Positions 35,738 through 44,436 of a DNA stretch of 64,000 nt are shown one piece after another. Under the pieces are notes generated by a model. That model saw only the letters and a program-made list of their open reading frames with translations. It ran no database searches and had not been told where the DNA came from. The stretch is from Pseudomonas californiensis (lineage in GTDB: Bacteria > Pseudomonadota > Gammaproteobacteria > Pseudomonadales > Pseudomonadaceae). Numbering within the stretch: the first letter of the stretch is position 1; each line of letters opens with the position of its first letter. The DNA is taken from assembly GCF_021147775.1 (NCBI RefSeq), contig NZ_JAGTPK010000018.1, positions 1-64,000 on the forward strand. Reading direction: 5' to 3'. Made by a program: the position numbers and the translations under genes.

Positions 35738-36589
35738 ATGACGCTTCAACCCTCGCAGTGGCTGGCTGAGCAGTACCGTCGCAAGCGCCAACTGGTACTG
35801 ACCGTCGATACGCTGGCCGCACCCGATGCAATCGCCACTCTGTTCAGCCTCGCTCCCATTCGTGATTACCTGCGCCTGTTTCAGGGGACGGAGTTCGATA
35901 GCCTGCTGGCCCAAAGCCCCTGGTTGATAAGAATTGACCCGTCGACGACGCCCGCTATCGAGCGCCTGTTACAACATCCAGAGCAGAACTGGGGCTGGAT
36001 CGGCAGCGCAGACAATCTGGACCTGGCGGAGCTCGCACGGCATTGGCGTGACCGCATGGTGATCCGCGACGCTGACCAGCGTTGGCTCTATCGTTTCCAG
36101 GACAACCGGGTCATGGTCCGCCATCTGAGCGCACTGGATGCCCACCATATTCCGCTGCTGCTGGGTCCGCTGGCGCAAGCGCTGTGCTGGGACGGCGAAG
36201 CATGGCTGCAGTTCGAGAACAAGCGCCCTGCCCTCTATCTGCCACCCTTTGCTACCCCCTGGACGCAGGTGACCGAATCAAAGGCAGCCAGCCACGCCAT
36301 CGAACTGCGTGCGCTGGAAAACTGGTTGTGGCAACACCACCCCACATCCACTGCGCGACTGCCTGTCAACACAACCCTCAACGTCTGGCTGACAGATCAG
36401 CTCGAACTCGCCACCGGGTGGGGATGGAACGCGCCCGAAGACATTCTGTTTCTCGTACAGAACAGGCTGGATCCGACGCTTGCCGCCCATGGACTTTGGC
36501 ACCCGATCCAAGGCGAAACACCCGAGCGGCACCTTCAGCGCGTCAGACACAACATCGCAACACTTACCGTCATGGAAGAACACACATGA
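35738..36589 (+). CDS. DUF4123 T6SS effector chaperone/adaptor
   Basis: A 283-residue protein of the DUF4123 family (Tap/TEC), which escorts effectors onto a specific VgrG. Visible features: the N-terminal strand-helix LVLTVDTLAA, then the core APIRDYLRLFQGTEFD, QSPWLIRI, WGWIGSADNLDLAELARHWR and YRFQDNRVMVRHLSALD, as in other members. The C-terminal 110 residues probably bind the effector. It is placed between vgrG and the lipoprotein-effector pair, the standard order for an adaptor. Its stop overlaps the next gene's ATG by four bases (ATGA). Confidence 0.9.
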   Translation: MTLQPSQWLAEQYRRKRQLVLTVDTLAAPDAIATLFSLAPIRDYLRLFQGTEFDSLLAQSPWLIRIDPSTTPAIERLLQHPEQNWGWIGSADNLDLAELARHWRDRMVIRDADQRWLYRFQDNRVMVRHLSALDAHHIPLLLGPLAQALCWDGEAWLQFENKRPALYLPPFATPWTQVTESKAASHAIELRALENWLWQHHPTSTARLPVNTTLNVWLTDQLELATGWGWNAPEDILFLVQNRLDPTLAAHGLWHPIQGETPERHLQRVRHNIATLTVMEEHT

Positions 36590-37383
36590 ATACATCCATG
36601 CGTGCCGCACTGCTCGGCATCGCAATCGTTTCGTCAGGTGGCTGTCATTTTGCCGGAAGCCTGGCCAAGGAAGTCGTCGTCGCCGCGTCCTCTCATCGGG
36701 GCTGGGACACGTTTACATTCAAAGGGCAGTTGCCGGCTGAATTCGGAATTGACGTCTACGCGTTGTACGGCCCCGAAAACCCGGACAGCCCAAGTTGTCA
36801 AAGCCCTACGTTCACCCCAGGCGAAACCGTCACCCGCAGCCACTCCCAACATTACACAGAAGACATCAGCGACAAACCCCAATCATTCGATTTCGACATA
36901 CCCCTGAGTTACACCAAAGGGTTGTGCCCAATGAAACTGGGAAGACTGTCGTTGGAAATCAATGCGCGCCACGGACCGCTGGAATGGCAGAAAGCGTATG
37001 GGAGGGGAAATTTCTATATAAGTAACAAACCCTCATCTGACTATACAGCGTTCCCTGCTTCCGGAATCCTGAACGTTGAAACTCAATGCGGTTTTCTTTT
37101 CCAGGAAAGCAGAATTTACATTGGCATCGATAAACGCTTGATATGCAACAGCAGCGGCGCCTATCTGAACCGTGACGAGTTAAAAAACAAGACACTGAAT
37201 CTTATAGTGGATTCGAATGTGGAGGAGAAACCTGCACGACGTGATACTTGGATAAAGTTCTCTAACGGATGGAAACCCTGCCTGCCTAAAAAAGGCTATC
37301 AACGTTGCCAGGTACCCGCCCTGTTCAAGACTTTCCATATGGACGGTCAGACCTGTTCTATTTATCCAGGCTGCATGGAGTAA
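36586..37383 (+). CDS. Cysteine-rich lipoprotein, probable immunity protein to the lipase effector
   Basis: A 265-residue protein with a lipoprotein signal (ALLGIAIVSSGGC, Cys20) that should place it in the periplasm. The mature protein has eight further Cys (PSC, GLC, TQC, LIC, KPC, QRC, QTC, PGC), an even number consistent with four disulfides. No catalytic motif is seen. Periplasmic lipoproteins next to T6SS phospholipases are usually their immunity proteins (Tli), and it lies between the adaptor gene and the lipase gene. The frame is open upstream of the ATG, but that part overlaps the adaptor gene and is rejected. Confidence 0.82.
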   Translation: MNTSMRAALLGIAIVSSGGCHFAGSLAKEVVVAASSHRGWDTFTFKGQLPAEFGIDVYALYGPENPDSPSCQSPTFTPGETVTRSHSQHYTEDISDKPQSFDFDIPLSYTKGLCPMKLGRLSLEINARHGPLEWQKAYGRGNFYISNKPSSDYTAFPASGILNVETQCGFLFQESRIYIGIDKRLICNSSGAYLNRDELKNKTLNLIVDSNVEEKPARRDTWIKFSNGWKPCLPKKGYQRCQVPALFKTFHMDGQTCSIYPGCME

Positions 37384-37387
37384 GCCT

Positions 37388-39571
37388 ATGAGTATCAACG
37401 GACCAAGCGTTCAGGAAACATGTCCTTTAAAAGGAAACTGGGTCAGTTTCAGATTGGTTGACGAGCATGGCAATGGCGAACCCTACACCAGGCTGGACTA
37501 CACACTTCATGACGCACAAGGTCAAACCTACGACGGTCAAACTGACGAAGAGGGATATGGAAAATTAGCCACCTGTTATGACGGCCCTGTGTTTCTCGAC
37601 ATAAGCGCCAGGAACAATGGACGCGGGGACAGTTGGTACGAAGAACTGCAGATTCGTGAAGCCTTTCCACTGCCCCTTTCAGCCCTTCAGGTGGCCGCCG
37701 AACAACCTCCCTCAGCGCACCGAAAACCTTCAGACCCGCACCTGCCGCGCGAGCGCGCAGAACGCGAAAAGGCGGTCTTCTATCACGTGCAGGTTCGTGA
37801 CTTTGTCCCCAAGGGCGAGGCTGCACATTTGCCCGAGTTTGAAATAAAAGAACATCGTCCCAGCCCGTTCCTGATCGCCACCGTCAACGATATTTTGAAA
37901 AGGCATGGGAAAGACCACCTGCCTGGCGTGCCGCTGGAGCCGCGCCAGCACCATGTAATTGAAGTCAAAGCGCTACGTGCCTACAACCCGGTACTTTCGA
38001 CAAGCGCATCTTTTTGCGCACTCAATAACTACCAACTGTCGATCATGAGCACCTTCTCATACGGACCGTTCAACAAAAAACGCAAATCGGAAGAGCCTCC
38101 GACTCTACCGCCTTATTTACAAAAGGGTTCTATCGGCCATGTATTGCATAACCAATTGGCCCACCTGGAAAAACCGACGTTATTCAACAGTGCAGGACCT
38201 TATCATTTACTTTGGGAGGAAGTGCCATACTCCAAACGTCTGGAAATTGTGCCCTATGACCCTGAGCGTTACGTTAAAGAAAAAGCCAACGGCTGGGACT
38301 GCCCAGAAAATGTCCACTTCCTGAATGACAAAACCGACACACAAGCGTTTATCACTCACAACGACAGTGTCGTTCTGATTGCCATACGCGGAACACAGGA
38401 ATTCCTGCCCGACGCACTTCGCGATGCAGATGCGCTGCAAATCCCGCATGAGGATGGGCTGGGGCAGGCACATCGCGGCTTCCATCAGGCATTCGTTTCT
38501 CTCAAAAAATTTATCGACGACTACCTCAAGGCTTTTTACACCCGGGAGCAAACCATTCTTGTCACCGGCCACAGTCTGGGCGGCGCCATTGCCGTGCTTG
38601 CCGCAGAATGGATCCGTCGGATGTCGGCGCAACACAAGGTCGTGCTCTACACCTACGGCGCGCCACGCTCGGGTGACAGCGCCTTTGTGCGAGCCGCCAA
38701 GGACCTCGTGCATCACCGGATTGTCAACCATAACGACCCGGTGCCCGGCGTACCCTCTACCTGGATGGACGGCAACTGGATGACCCTGCTGCCAGGTACC
38801 GCGATGATGGTCGCCTCCATAGGCACACCGCTCATGGCGACTGCAGTACTGCTGGGCGGATTGATGAATTTGCGCGGTGACAATTACGAGCACCATGGGG
38901 AACAACGCCACTATCTGCCGCGCAAGAAAAACGCAGACGGCTACAGCGCGATTCTCTGGCAACCAGGCTGTGCAGCCATCGGCAAAAAAGCCTGTGCGCA
39001 ATTGGCCGGGGACATTGATCTGAAGGGCGACATGCCAGACAGGCAGTCGATCCTCAGACAGATTCTGTCGGCCGGCGAGCACTCGAGCGACGCCGGCTAC
39101 AGCCGCGCGGCACTGACGACGCTGATCCGATGGATCGCCGCCATACGTGAACGCAACGGCGCCTTGCTGACCGAGCAGGAGCGCAAGCAAATCAGCAAAG
39201 TGATTGATCCGCTCGAAGACAACCTGCGCCAGTGGAAGCCCGAGTCGTATACCCGATTTCGCCATAATCTGCGCTCACACCATGACAAGCGCTTCTACCG
39301 CCTGACCGAAACGCAACTGCGTCACTACTACCGAGACAGCCATAACGGGATTCTCGCCATGCAGCGCGAACAGCGTTCAGACCTGAGCCAGGCCCAAAAG
39401 CGCTTGAGAGCCCAGGCCACTGTAGCCATAAGCCTGGAGGATGTTTTCGGCGATCAGTCCAGTCGGTCTGATCTCGATGCGTTGGTCAATGCATGGTTGC
39501 AACTGGCGGACATCCAGCACGCCGCAAGAATGGCCAATGTACAACAAGGATCTGTACGCCAAACCGCCTGA
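37388..39571 (+). CDS. T6SS lipase effector (class 3 lipase, Tle type)
   Basis: A 727-residue predicted antibacterial lipase. An N-terminal beta-rich domain (residues about 1-75: GNWVSFRLVDEHGNGEPYTR) looks like a spike-binding module. The class 3 lipase domain spans about 300-510: IAIRGTQEF (oxyanion side), nucleophile Ser396 in VTGHSLGGAIAV, YGAPRSGD, the acid Asp450 in RIVNHNDPVPGVP, and the His in YEHHGEQRHYL (about 502-503). A hydrophobic stretch (about 467-495, LLPGTAMMVASIGTPLMAT) lies between Asp and His and may act as a lid or membrane anchor. The last 200 residues are helical and charged. vgrG, adaptor and lipoprotein genes just upstream support delivery by T6SS. The exact Tle class is not certain. 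Confidence 0.88.
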   Translation: MSINGPSVQETCPLKGNWVSFRLVDEHGNGEPYTRLDYTLHDAQGQTYDGQTDEEGYGKLATCYDGPVFLDISARNNGRGDSWYEELQIREAFPLPLSALQVAAEQPPSAHRKPSDPHLPRERAEREKAVFYHVQVRDFVPKGEAAHLPEFEIKEHRPSPFLIATVNDILKRHGKDHLPGVPLEPRQHHVIEVKALRAYNPVLSTSASFCALNNYQLSIMSTFSYGPFNKKRKSEEPPTLPPYLQKGSIGHVLHNQLAHLEKPTLFNSAGPYHLLWEEVPYSKRLEIVPYDPERYVKEKANGWDCPENVHFLNDKTDTQAFITHNDSVVLIAIRGTQEFLPDALRDADALQIPHEDGLGQAHRGFHQAFVSLKKFIDDYLKAFYTREQTILVTGHSLGGAIAVLAAEWIRRMSAQHKVVLYTYGAPRSGDSAFVRAAKDLVHHRIVNHNDPVPGVPSTWMDGNWMTLLPGTAMMVASIGTPLMATAVLLGGLMNLRGDNYEHHGEQRHYLPRKKNADGYSAILWQPGCAAIGKKACAQLAGDIDLKGDMPDRQSILRQILSAGEHSSDAGYSRAALTTLIRWIAAIRERNGALLTEQERKQISKVIDPLEDNLRQWKPESYTRFRHNLRSHHDKRFYRLTETQLRHYYRDSHNGILAMQREQRSDLSQAQKRLRAQATVAISLEDVFGDQSSRSDLDALVNAWLQLADIQHAARMANVQQGSVRQTA

Positions 39572-39598
39572 TCACTGATATCGCAAGGAGCGTGTTTC

Positions 39599-40453
39599 AT
39601 GATCCATTCATCGTCTGCCAGCACTGGCAACATTTATGAAGACCTCAGTTCCTTGATCGGGCCAGATGCAGCTCTGGCACGTTATACCGATCTCGACCCT
39701 CGTTTTTACCTGCGTGACACCCGCAAAGCACCGCTGCGGGCCAACCAGCACAACCCACTGGTGGCGGCGGCCTCGCGACTGCTGTCCACCTTGGCTCGCC
39801 TTGAACCGCATGGAGACCCAACAGCACTGGCTAAATTGCGAGTGCGACTGGGTAAGCGTATTTCAGGTTTCGCCCGCGAGGCGATCGACGCAGGCGTCGA
39901 GCACGCAGAGGTAAAAGTAGCGTCCTATCTGCTGTGCAGCCTGGCCGATGAGACCGTTCTGACCCGCGATTGGGGCCGAAACAGCAACTGGGCAACCAAC
40001 AGCCTTTTGCAGGACTTTCACGATGACAGCCTCGGCGGCGAGAAATTTTTCCTGCTGCTTGAGCACTTTCTGAGTGCCCCCGCCCGATATATCCATCAAC
40101 TCGAGCTGATCTATCTGTGTCTGGCATTGGGCTTTGAAGGCCGCTATGCCGCGTCGGCGGAAAGACGCAATCAGTTGCGGCAACTGCGCCATGAGCTCTA
40201 TCAATGCCTCAAACGTGTGCGCGGCGATGCATGCCGATCGGTATCACGCGTCCAACCTGCGACCAGCCAGATCAAGACCCGAACGATTATTCGAATACCG
40301 GCAGTGCCATTGTTGGGTGCGACGCTCCTGAGTCTGTGTCTGATTTACATGGGATTTGCCTGGAACCTTACGCAGCAGCGCGAAGCTGCTCTTGTGCCGT
40401 TCCAGTCGCCTGAGCCGAACGCGCACTCCATCGGCGCGGAGCCTGCGCCATGA
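39599..40453 (+). CDS. tssL: T6SS membrane-complex protein TssL (DotU/IcmH)
   Basis: A 284-residue DotU-family protein. The cytoplasmic helical domain has NPLVAAASRLLSTLARLEP, then VASYLLCSLADETVLTRDWG and DSLGGEKFFLLLEHFLSAPA, the family's conserved core, and LELIYLCLALGFEGRYA. One membrane helix follows at about residues 233-256 (AVPLLGATLLSLCLIYMGFA) with a short periplasmic tail lacking a peptidoglycan-binding OmpA domain. It anchors the T6SS with TssM, whose ATG overlaps its stop by four bases. Confidence 0.95.
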   Translation: MIHSSSASTGNIYEDLSSLIGPDAALARYTDLDPRFYLRDTRKAPLRANQHNPLVAAASRLLSTLARLEPHGDPTALAKLRVRLGKRISGFAREAIDAGVEHAEVKVASYLLCSLADETVLTRDWGRNSNWATNSLLQDFHDDSLGGEKFFLLLEHFLSAPARYIHQLELIYLCLALGFEGRYAASAERRNQLRQLRHELYQCLKRVRGDACRSVSRVQPATSQIKTRTIIRIPAVPLLGATLLSLCLIYMGFAWNLTQQREAALVPFQSPEPNAHSIGAEPAP

Positions 40454-43400
40454 TGCCCTTTCTGATCCGACTGGCTGCTGTGCTGAAATGGCCTGAAATC
40501 TGGAGCCTGCTGTCGATAGCGGTTATCGGCCTGCTGACATGGATCTTCGGATCGAGACTGGCATTCGATGGCGTACAGCCGCTGGCGGCTTCATCCGCAC
40601 GACTGGCAACTGTTACAGGACTGGTCCTGGCATGGGCTCTGTTCTGGCTATCGCGTATGTGGCGGACTTCGAGACATGCCAACCGGGACAACGAGTCGGT
40701 TGATCAGCTCGAAATTGATCAGAGCGGATCAACTGCCCAGCAGGACAAGCACGCCGTCATCGCGTTACGCATGGCATTCCGACAAGCCATGCGGACCCTG
40801 GCCAAAACACCTCTTTATCACCGCCGCGACGAACGCTGGCGCATGTCTCTTCCCTGGTATCTGGTACTGGGTCCGCAAGCCAGCGGCAAGACCAGCCTGA
40901 TTGAATACTCGGGCCTGGACCTGCCACTGAACCTTCGGCAGAGCAAGGCCAGCAGGCCGCCCGAATCGACCGGCGATTGTCACTGGTATTTCGCTGAACA
41001 AGGCGTATTGCTGGACACCCCTGCACACTGCCTGACACAGGAAACCCGAGGCGCTGCCCAGACGTGGCAAACACTGCTCAGCCTGATTGCAAAGCGTCGA
41101 CGCGGTATGCCAGTAAATGGCGTGCTGGTTACCGTACCGATGGATGTATTACTGGCCAAGGACCAGGCACCACTCATTGACCTTGCCCAGCATGTTCGCA
41201 ACCGTCTGCTGGATATTCAACAACGCTTGGGTTGCCAGCCGCCCGTATACATGGTGCTTAGCAAGGCAGACCTGCTTCGCGGATTCGACTGTTTTTACGA
41301 CAATCCAGGGCCGGAGCAAAGCGAGCAGGTTTTTGGTGTCGCCTGCAGTGATGGCGCTCATCTTGATGTGGCAACGCTTGAGCAGCAAATTGCCGATCTG
41401 CTGAGTCACCTGAGTGAGCAGGTGATAGAGCGTGCGCAGTTGGCAAAGCAGCGCAGACGTGTGGGACACATCATCGATTTCCCACGTCAGCTGGAAAGGC
41501 TGATCGCTCCGTTGAAGACATTTGTAGAGCACGCTTTCAGCGCAAACCGCTACCAGCCTGCAAGCCTTCTGCGCGGAATTTATCTATGCAGCGTCACGCA
41601 TTCTGAGGCGCCTGCATCGCCTGCCCCGATCAGTGACGGTCCGCTTGATTCGACCGCCTTGTATCAAGAGGGCGAACGAAAGGAAGCGCTGATTGGCCAG
41701 ACGCGCTTTGTGCATGACGTATTCACCAGGATCATATTCCCCGAGGCTGGCCTGGCAGCCCTTGATCACAGGCAGGTCAGCCGCATCCGCTGGAGACAAC
41801 TGACGTTGTGCGTCACCCTGCTGGGCTGTTCCGGGTTGCTGACGCTGCACTGGGCCGCTGATCATGTACGCCACAGCGAGCGTCTGATGCAACTGAACAG
41901 CCTGGGCAAACAACTGACACACGCCAGCCGGTCAACCCCGACATCCCAGCATGTCCTTGCCCTGCTCCCTCGTCTGGAAACCCTGCAAGCTGCACGTGAA
42001 ACCATCGACCGGCGTGGCACACCGCTGGACACGCTTGGAATGGCTCAGCGTGCGGCAGCCCTCCCGGTACTGAACGACGCCTACCAGGACGAACTCCAAC
42101 ATCAGCTCTTGCCGCTGGTCGCGCGCCAACTGGAAGTTGGCCTGCGCGACAGCATGAACCACCCCGAGCAACTGCTCGATAGCCTGCGCGCTTATTTGAT
42201 GCTCGATGATCTGGCCCGCCGTGACGAAACATTCCTGACCCAGCAGTTGACCTCGCAATGGCGTGCCACGCATGTAGTGCCGCCCGACATCCTGGCAAAG
42301 CTCGCCAGCCACCTGAAACGCCTGCTGCAAGCACCCGCACGTATTGGCCTGGATCAGACACTGCTCGCTGAGGCACGTGCCGCGTTGGGCGCCTGGTCGC
42401 TGGCCGAGCGGTCTTACCTGGCGCTCAAGGAACAGGCCCGCAGCTTGCCGGACTATCATGTGAATCGTCGGATTGATCCGCACGGCACCTTGTTCAGCGA
42501 TGTCGGGCCAACAGTCCCGGGGCTGTATACCCGTGATGCCTATCAACAGTATTTTCTGATTCAGGGAGCGATGTTGATCCACGCAGGCTCACATCATGAT
42601 TGGATCATGGGCAAAGATCGGTTGTCACAAGGGGCCGATGCGCAAGCCGCAATACTGGAACTGGAGCAGCTGTACCTACGGGACTATGCCGATCACTGGA
42701 ACGAGGTTCTGGCGACGATAAATCGTGCGCCGTCGAACACGATCTCCCATGGTGCAGAACAGATAGCGCAGCTCACTGGTGCTCAATCGCCGCTGCTCAA
42801 ACTATTGGCAGAACTACACCAACAGACCCGGTTGCCAACCGCACCCAACGACTCGACACCGGAAGTTTCGTCCTCCACGGCGCAGCCTGGTTTACTCGCT
42901 CAAAACGCCCGCAATACATTGCAACGTCGGTTCGAGCCTTTGCATCGATTGCTTGATGAAAGCGGCCAGCCTGCCGCAGAACTGGCTTACGTGCTGCACG
43001 CGCTGAATGACATCAATCTGCAGCTGACGTCGCTGGGCCGTTCAAACCAGACAGAAAAGGCTGCATTCGATTTCGCCAAGTCACGCATGGGCGGACAGTC
43101 TGATGCGCTTTCCAGGCTACGCAATGGGGCATCCCGACTGCCACCTCCACTTGGCGAATGGTTGGACGATCTGGCAGATGACATATGGCGGCTGGTGCTG
43201 GCAGATGCCCATCGACACATCAATAAGCGGTATCAGCACGAATTGTTTCCGGTTTACAAAGATACGCTGGCTCAGCGCTATCCCTTCGCCATGGACAGTA
43301 CCAGCGACGTGGCAATCAACGATTTTCAGGATTTTTTCAAGGCACACGGAACCGCAGCACGCTTTTTCGACAGTTACCTCGGACCGTTCGTTAGTGGCTC

Positions 43401-43917
43401 ACCTGATCACTACGCGCTGACCAGCATGGATGGTCGCCATCTGCCAGTTGCTCCTGCGACGATTCGACAGATCGGCCGAGTGCACATGATTCGTGAGCGT
43501 TTCTTCAGCGAAACCCCAGAAAGACCGCTCATCAAGTTCCGCCTGGAAGCCTTTTCACTGGACCAGAACCTGACTCGTGCTGACTTTCGAGTGGGCCATG
43601 AACAGCTGGCATACCGGCATGGACCGATCACACCGCTTGCCCTGCGATGGCCGGACGCCAAGGCTGATCACGTCGCAAGCCTGGTCGTCGAGCAACCAGG
43701 CGGCCGTCGCGTGGGCTATCAGGAAAACAGCGGGCCGTGGTCGCTGTTTCGCTTGATCGAGCGCATGGACAGCGAGGTCCATCACGGGCGCAACGCGCTG
43801 ATGCTCAAGGCCGACATTGAAGGCCACCAGGCTAATTACCTACTCACGAGCCAGCGCTCGCCCCACCCCTTCGAATTCAAGCTGTTTCGTGAGTTCCGGT
43901 TACCCGCCGCGCTTTAG
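40450..43917 (+). CDS. tssM: T6SS membrane-complex protein TssM (IcmF)
   Basis: A full-length 1155-residue TssM. Two N-terminal helices (about residues 17-34 and 52-68) and a third (about 447-466, LTLCVTLLGCSGLLTLHWAA) flank the cytoplasmic NTPase-like domain, whose Walker A is GPQASGKTS (141-149). The large periplasmic domain ends with the TssM C-terminal patterns AARFFDSYLGPFV, MIRERFFSE and GPWSLFRLIERMD. It bridges the inner membrane to TssJ in the outer membrane. TssJ is not encoded here, and neither are TssK, sheath or ClpV genes, so these must be supplied from another locus. Confidence 0.96.
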   Translation: MMPFLIRLAAVLKWPEIWSLLSIAVIGLLTWIFGSRLAFDGVQPLAASSARLATVTGLVLAWALFWLSRMWRTSRHANRDNESVDQLEIDQSGSTAQQDKHAVIALRMAFRQAMRTLAKTPLYHRRDERWRMSLPWYLVLGPQASGKTSLIEYSGLDLPLNLRQSKASRPPESTGDCHWYFAEQGVLLDTPAHCLTQETRGAAQTWQTLLSLIAKRRRGMPVNGVLVTVPMDVLLAKDQAPLIDLAQHVRNRLLDIQQRLGCQPPVYMVLSKADLLRGFDCFYDNPGPEQSEQVFGVACSDGAHLDVATLEQQIADLLSHLSEQVIERAQLAKQRRRVGHIIDFPRQLERLIAPLKTFVEHAFSANRYQPASLLRGIYLCSVTHSEAPASPAPISDGPLDSTALYQEGERKEALIGQTRFVHDVFTRIIFPEAGLAALDHRQVSRIRWRQLTLCVTLLGCSGLLTLHWAADHVRHSERLMQLNSLGKQLTHASRSTPTSQHVLALLPRLETLQAARETIDRRGTPLDTLGMAQRAAALPVLNDAYQDELQHQLLPLVARQLEVGLRDSMNHPEQLLDSLRAYLMLDDLARRDETFLTQQLTSQWRATHVVPPDILAKLASHLKRLLQAPARIGLDQTLLAEARAALGAWSLAERSYLALKEQARSLPDYHVNRRIDPHGTLFSDVGPTVPGLYTRDAYQQYFLIQGAMLIHAGSHHDWIMGKDRLSQGADAQAAILELEQLYLRDYADHWNEVLATINRAPSNTISHGAEQIAQLTGAQSPLLKLLAELHQQTRLPTAPNDSTPEVSSSTAQPGLLAQNARNTLQRRFEPLHRLLDESGQPAAELAYVLHALNDINLQLTSLGRSNQTEKAAFDFAKSRMGGQSDALSRLRNGASRLPPPLGEWLDDLADDIWRLVLADAHRHINKRYQHELFPVYKDTLAQRYPFAMDSTSDVAINDFQDFFKAHGTAARFFDSYLGPFVSGSPDHYALTSMDGRHLPVAPATIRQIGRVHMIRERFFSETPERPLIKFRLEAFSLDQNLTRADFRVGHEQLAYRHGPITPLALRWPDAKADHVASLVVEQPGGRRVGYQENSGPWSLFRLIERMDSEVHHGRNALMLKADIEGHQANYLLTSQRSPHPFEFKLFREFRLPAAL

Positions 43918-43924
43918 TCGGTTG

Positions 43925-43951
43925 CGATAGTCCTGCTTGCCAGGGCTATCG
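43925..43951 (+). terminator. Terminator-like hairpin after tssM
   Basis: CGATAGTCCTG and CAGGGCTATCG pair over 11 positions (one G-T wobble) around a five-base loop, seven bases after the tssM stop. The T-run that follows is short and displaced (TTTT at 43961), so it is a likely but not ideal terminator. Confidence 0.6.
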
Positions 43952-44291
43952 ACGGCGACGTTTTACTTGATCGACTTTGCAATGCCATGACTGCTTTTTG
44001 ACAAAGCTGGAGTGTCTGACTGGGGGCTTTCAGCGTTTCGATAATAATCTGGCGCGTACTGCCAAGCGCTAATTTGTAACTTTATGTTTCAAAAACAGCG
44101 CTGGCTGGACCGTTTCAGCCAGCACAAGTTCCTCTCAATACGTGAGCTTTTTCAATCGGAACGGGCATTTTTCAGCGAATAAGACAGATTACTCGGATGG
44201 ACATCCCAACGTCGTCAGAGCGCGAATTGTGAACGGTTCGGCATTTTTGTGGCGCCAGTGACTTGTCGGTCCAGTCACTCTGGGTTCTCTA

Positions 44292-44307
44292 TGGCACTTG
44301 GATTTCT
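44292..44307 (+). promoter_or_regulatory. Candidate sigma-54 promoter of rhlA
   Basis: TGGCACTTGGATTTCT matches the RpoN consensus TGGCACG-N4-TTGCW at the -24 element (TGGCAC) and mostly at -12 (TTTCT instead of TTGCT). It lies about 130 bases upstream of the rhlA start. The changed G of the -12 GC is a serious mismatch, so this is tentative. Confidence 0.3.
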
Positions 44308-44436
44308 GTTTCCCGATGCACCCATAATAAAAAACTCATTGGATTTCGCCGCAAACCGGGCGAGGCATTGGCATGGCTGCCAATGCAGAGAACGCTGAAC
44401 TAATTTCGTAGGATCGACATCGGCTGGGAGGCTGTC

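Larger units (their letters stand above)
43918..44436. other. 519-bp intergenic region between tssM and rhlA
   Basis: No gene is supported. It contains three hairpins: 43925-43951 just after tssM, 44100-44123 (GCTGGCTG/CAGCCAGC), and one around 44258-44285 (TGACT...AGTCA). A sigma-54-like element lies at 44292-44307 and GGGAGG is found near 44428, before the rhlA ATG. The region is AT-richer than its neighbours, suiting a regulated promoter with a long leader. Confidence 0.5.

Noticed and set aside
36082..36585. Upstream extension of the cysteine-rich lipoprotein frame
   Set aside because: Overlaps the DUF4123 adaptor gene; the lipoprotein signal starts at 36586.
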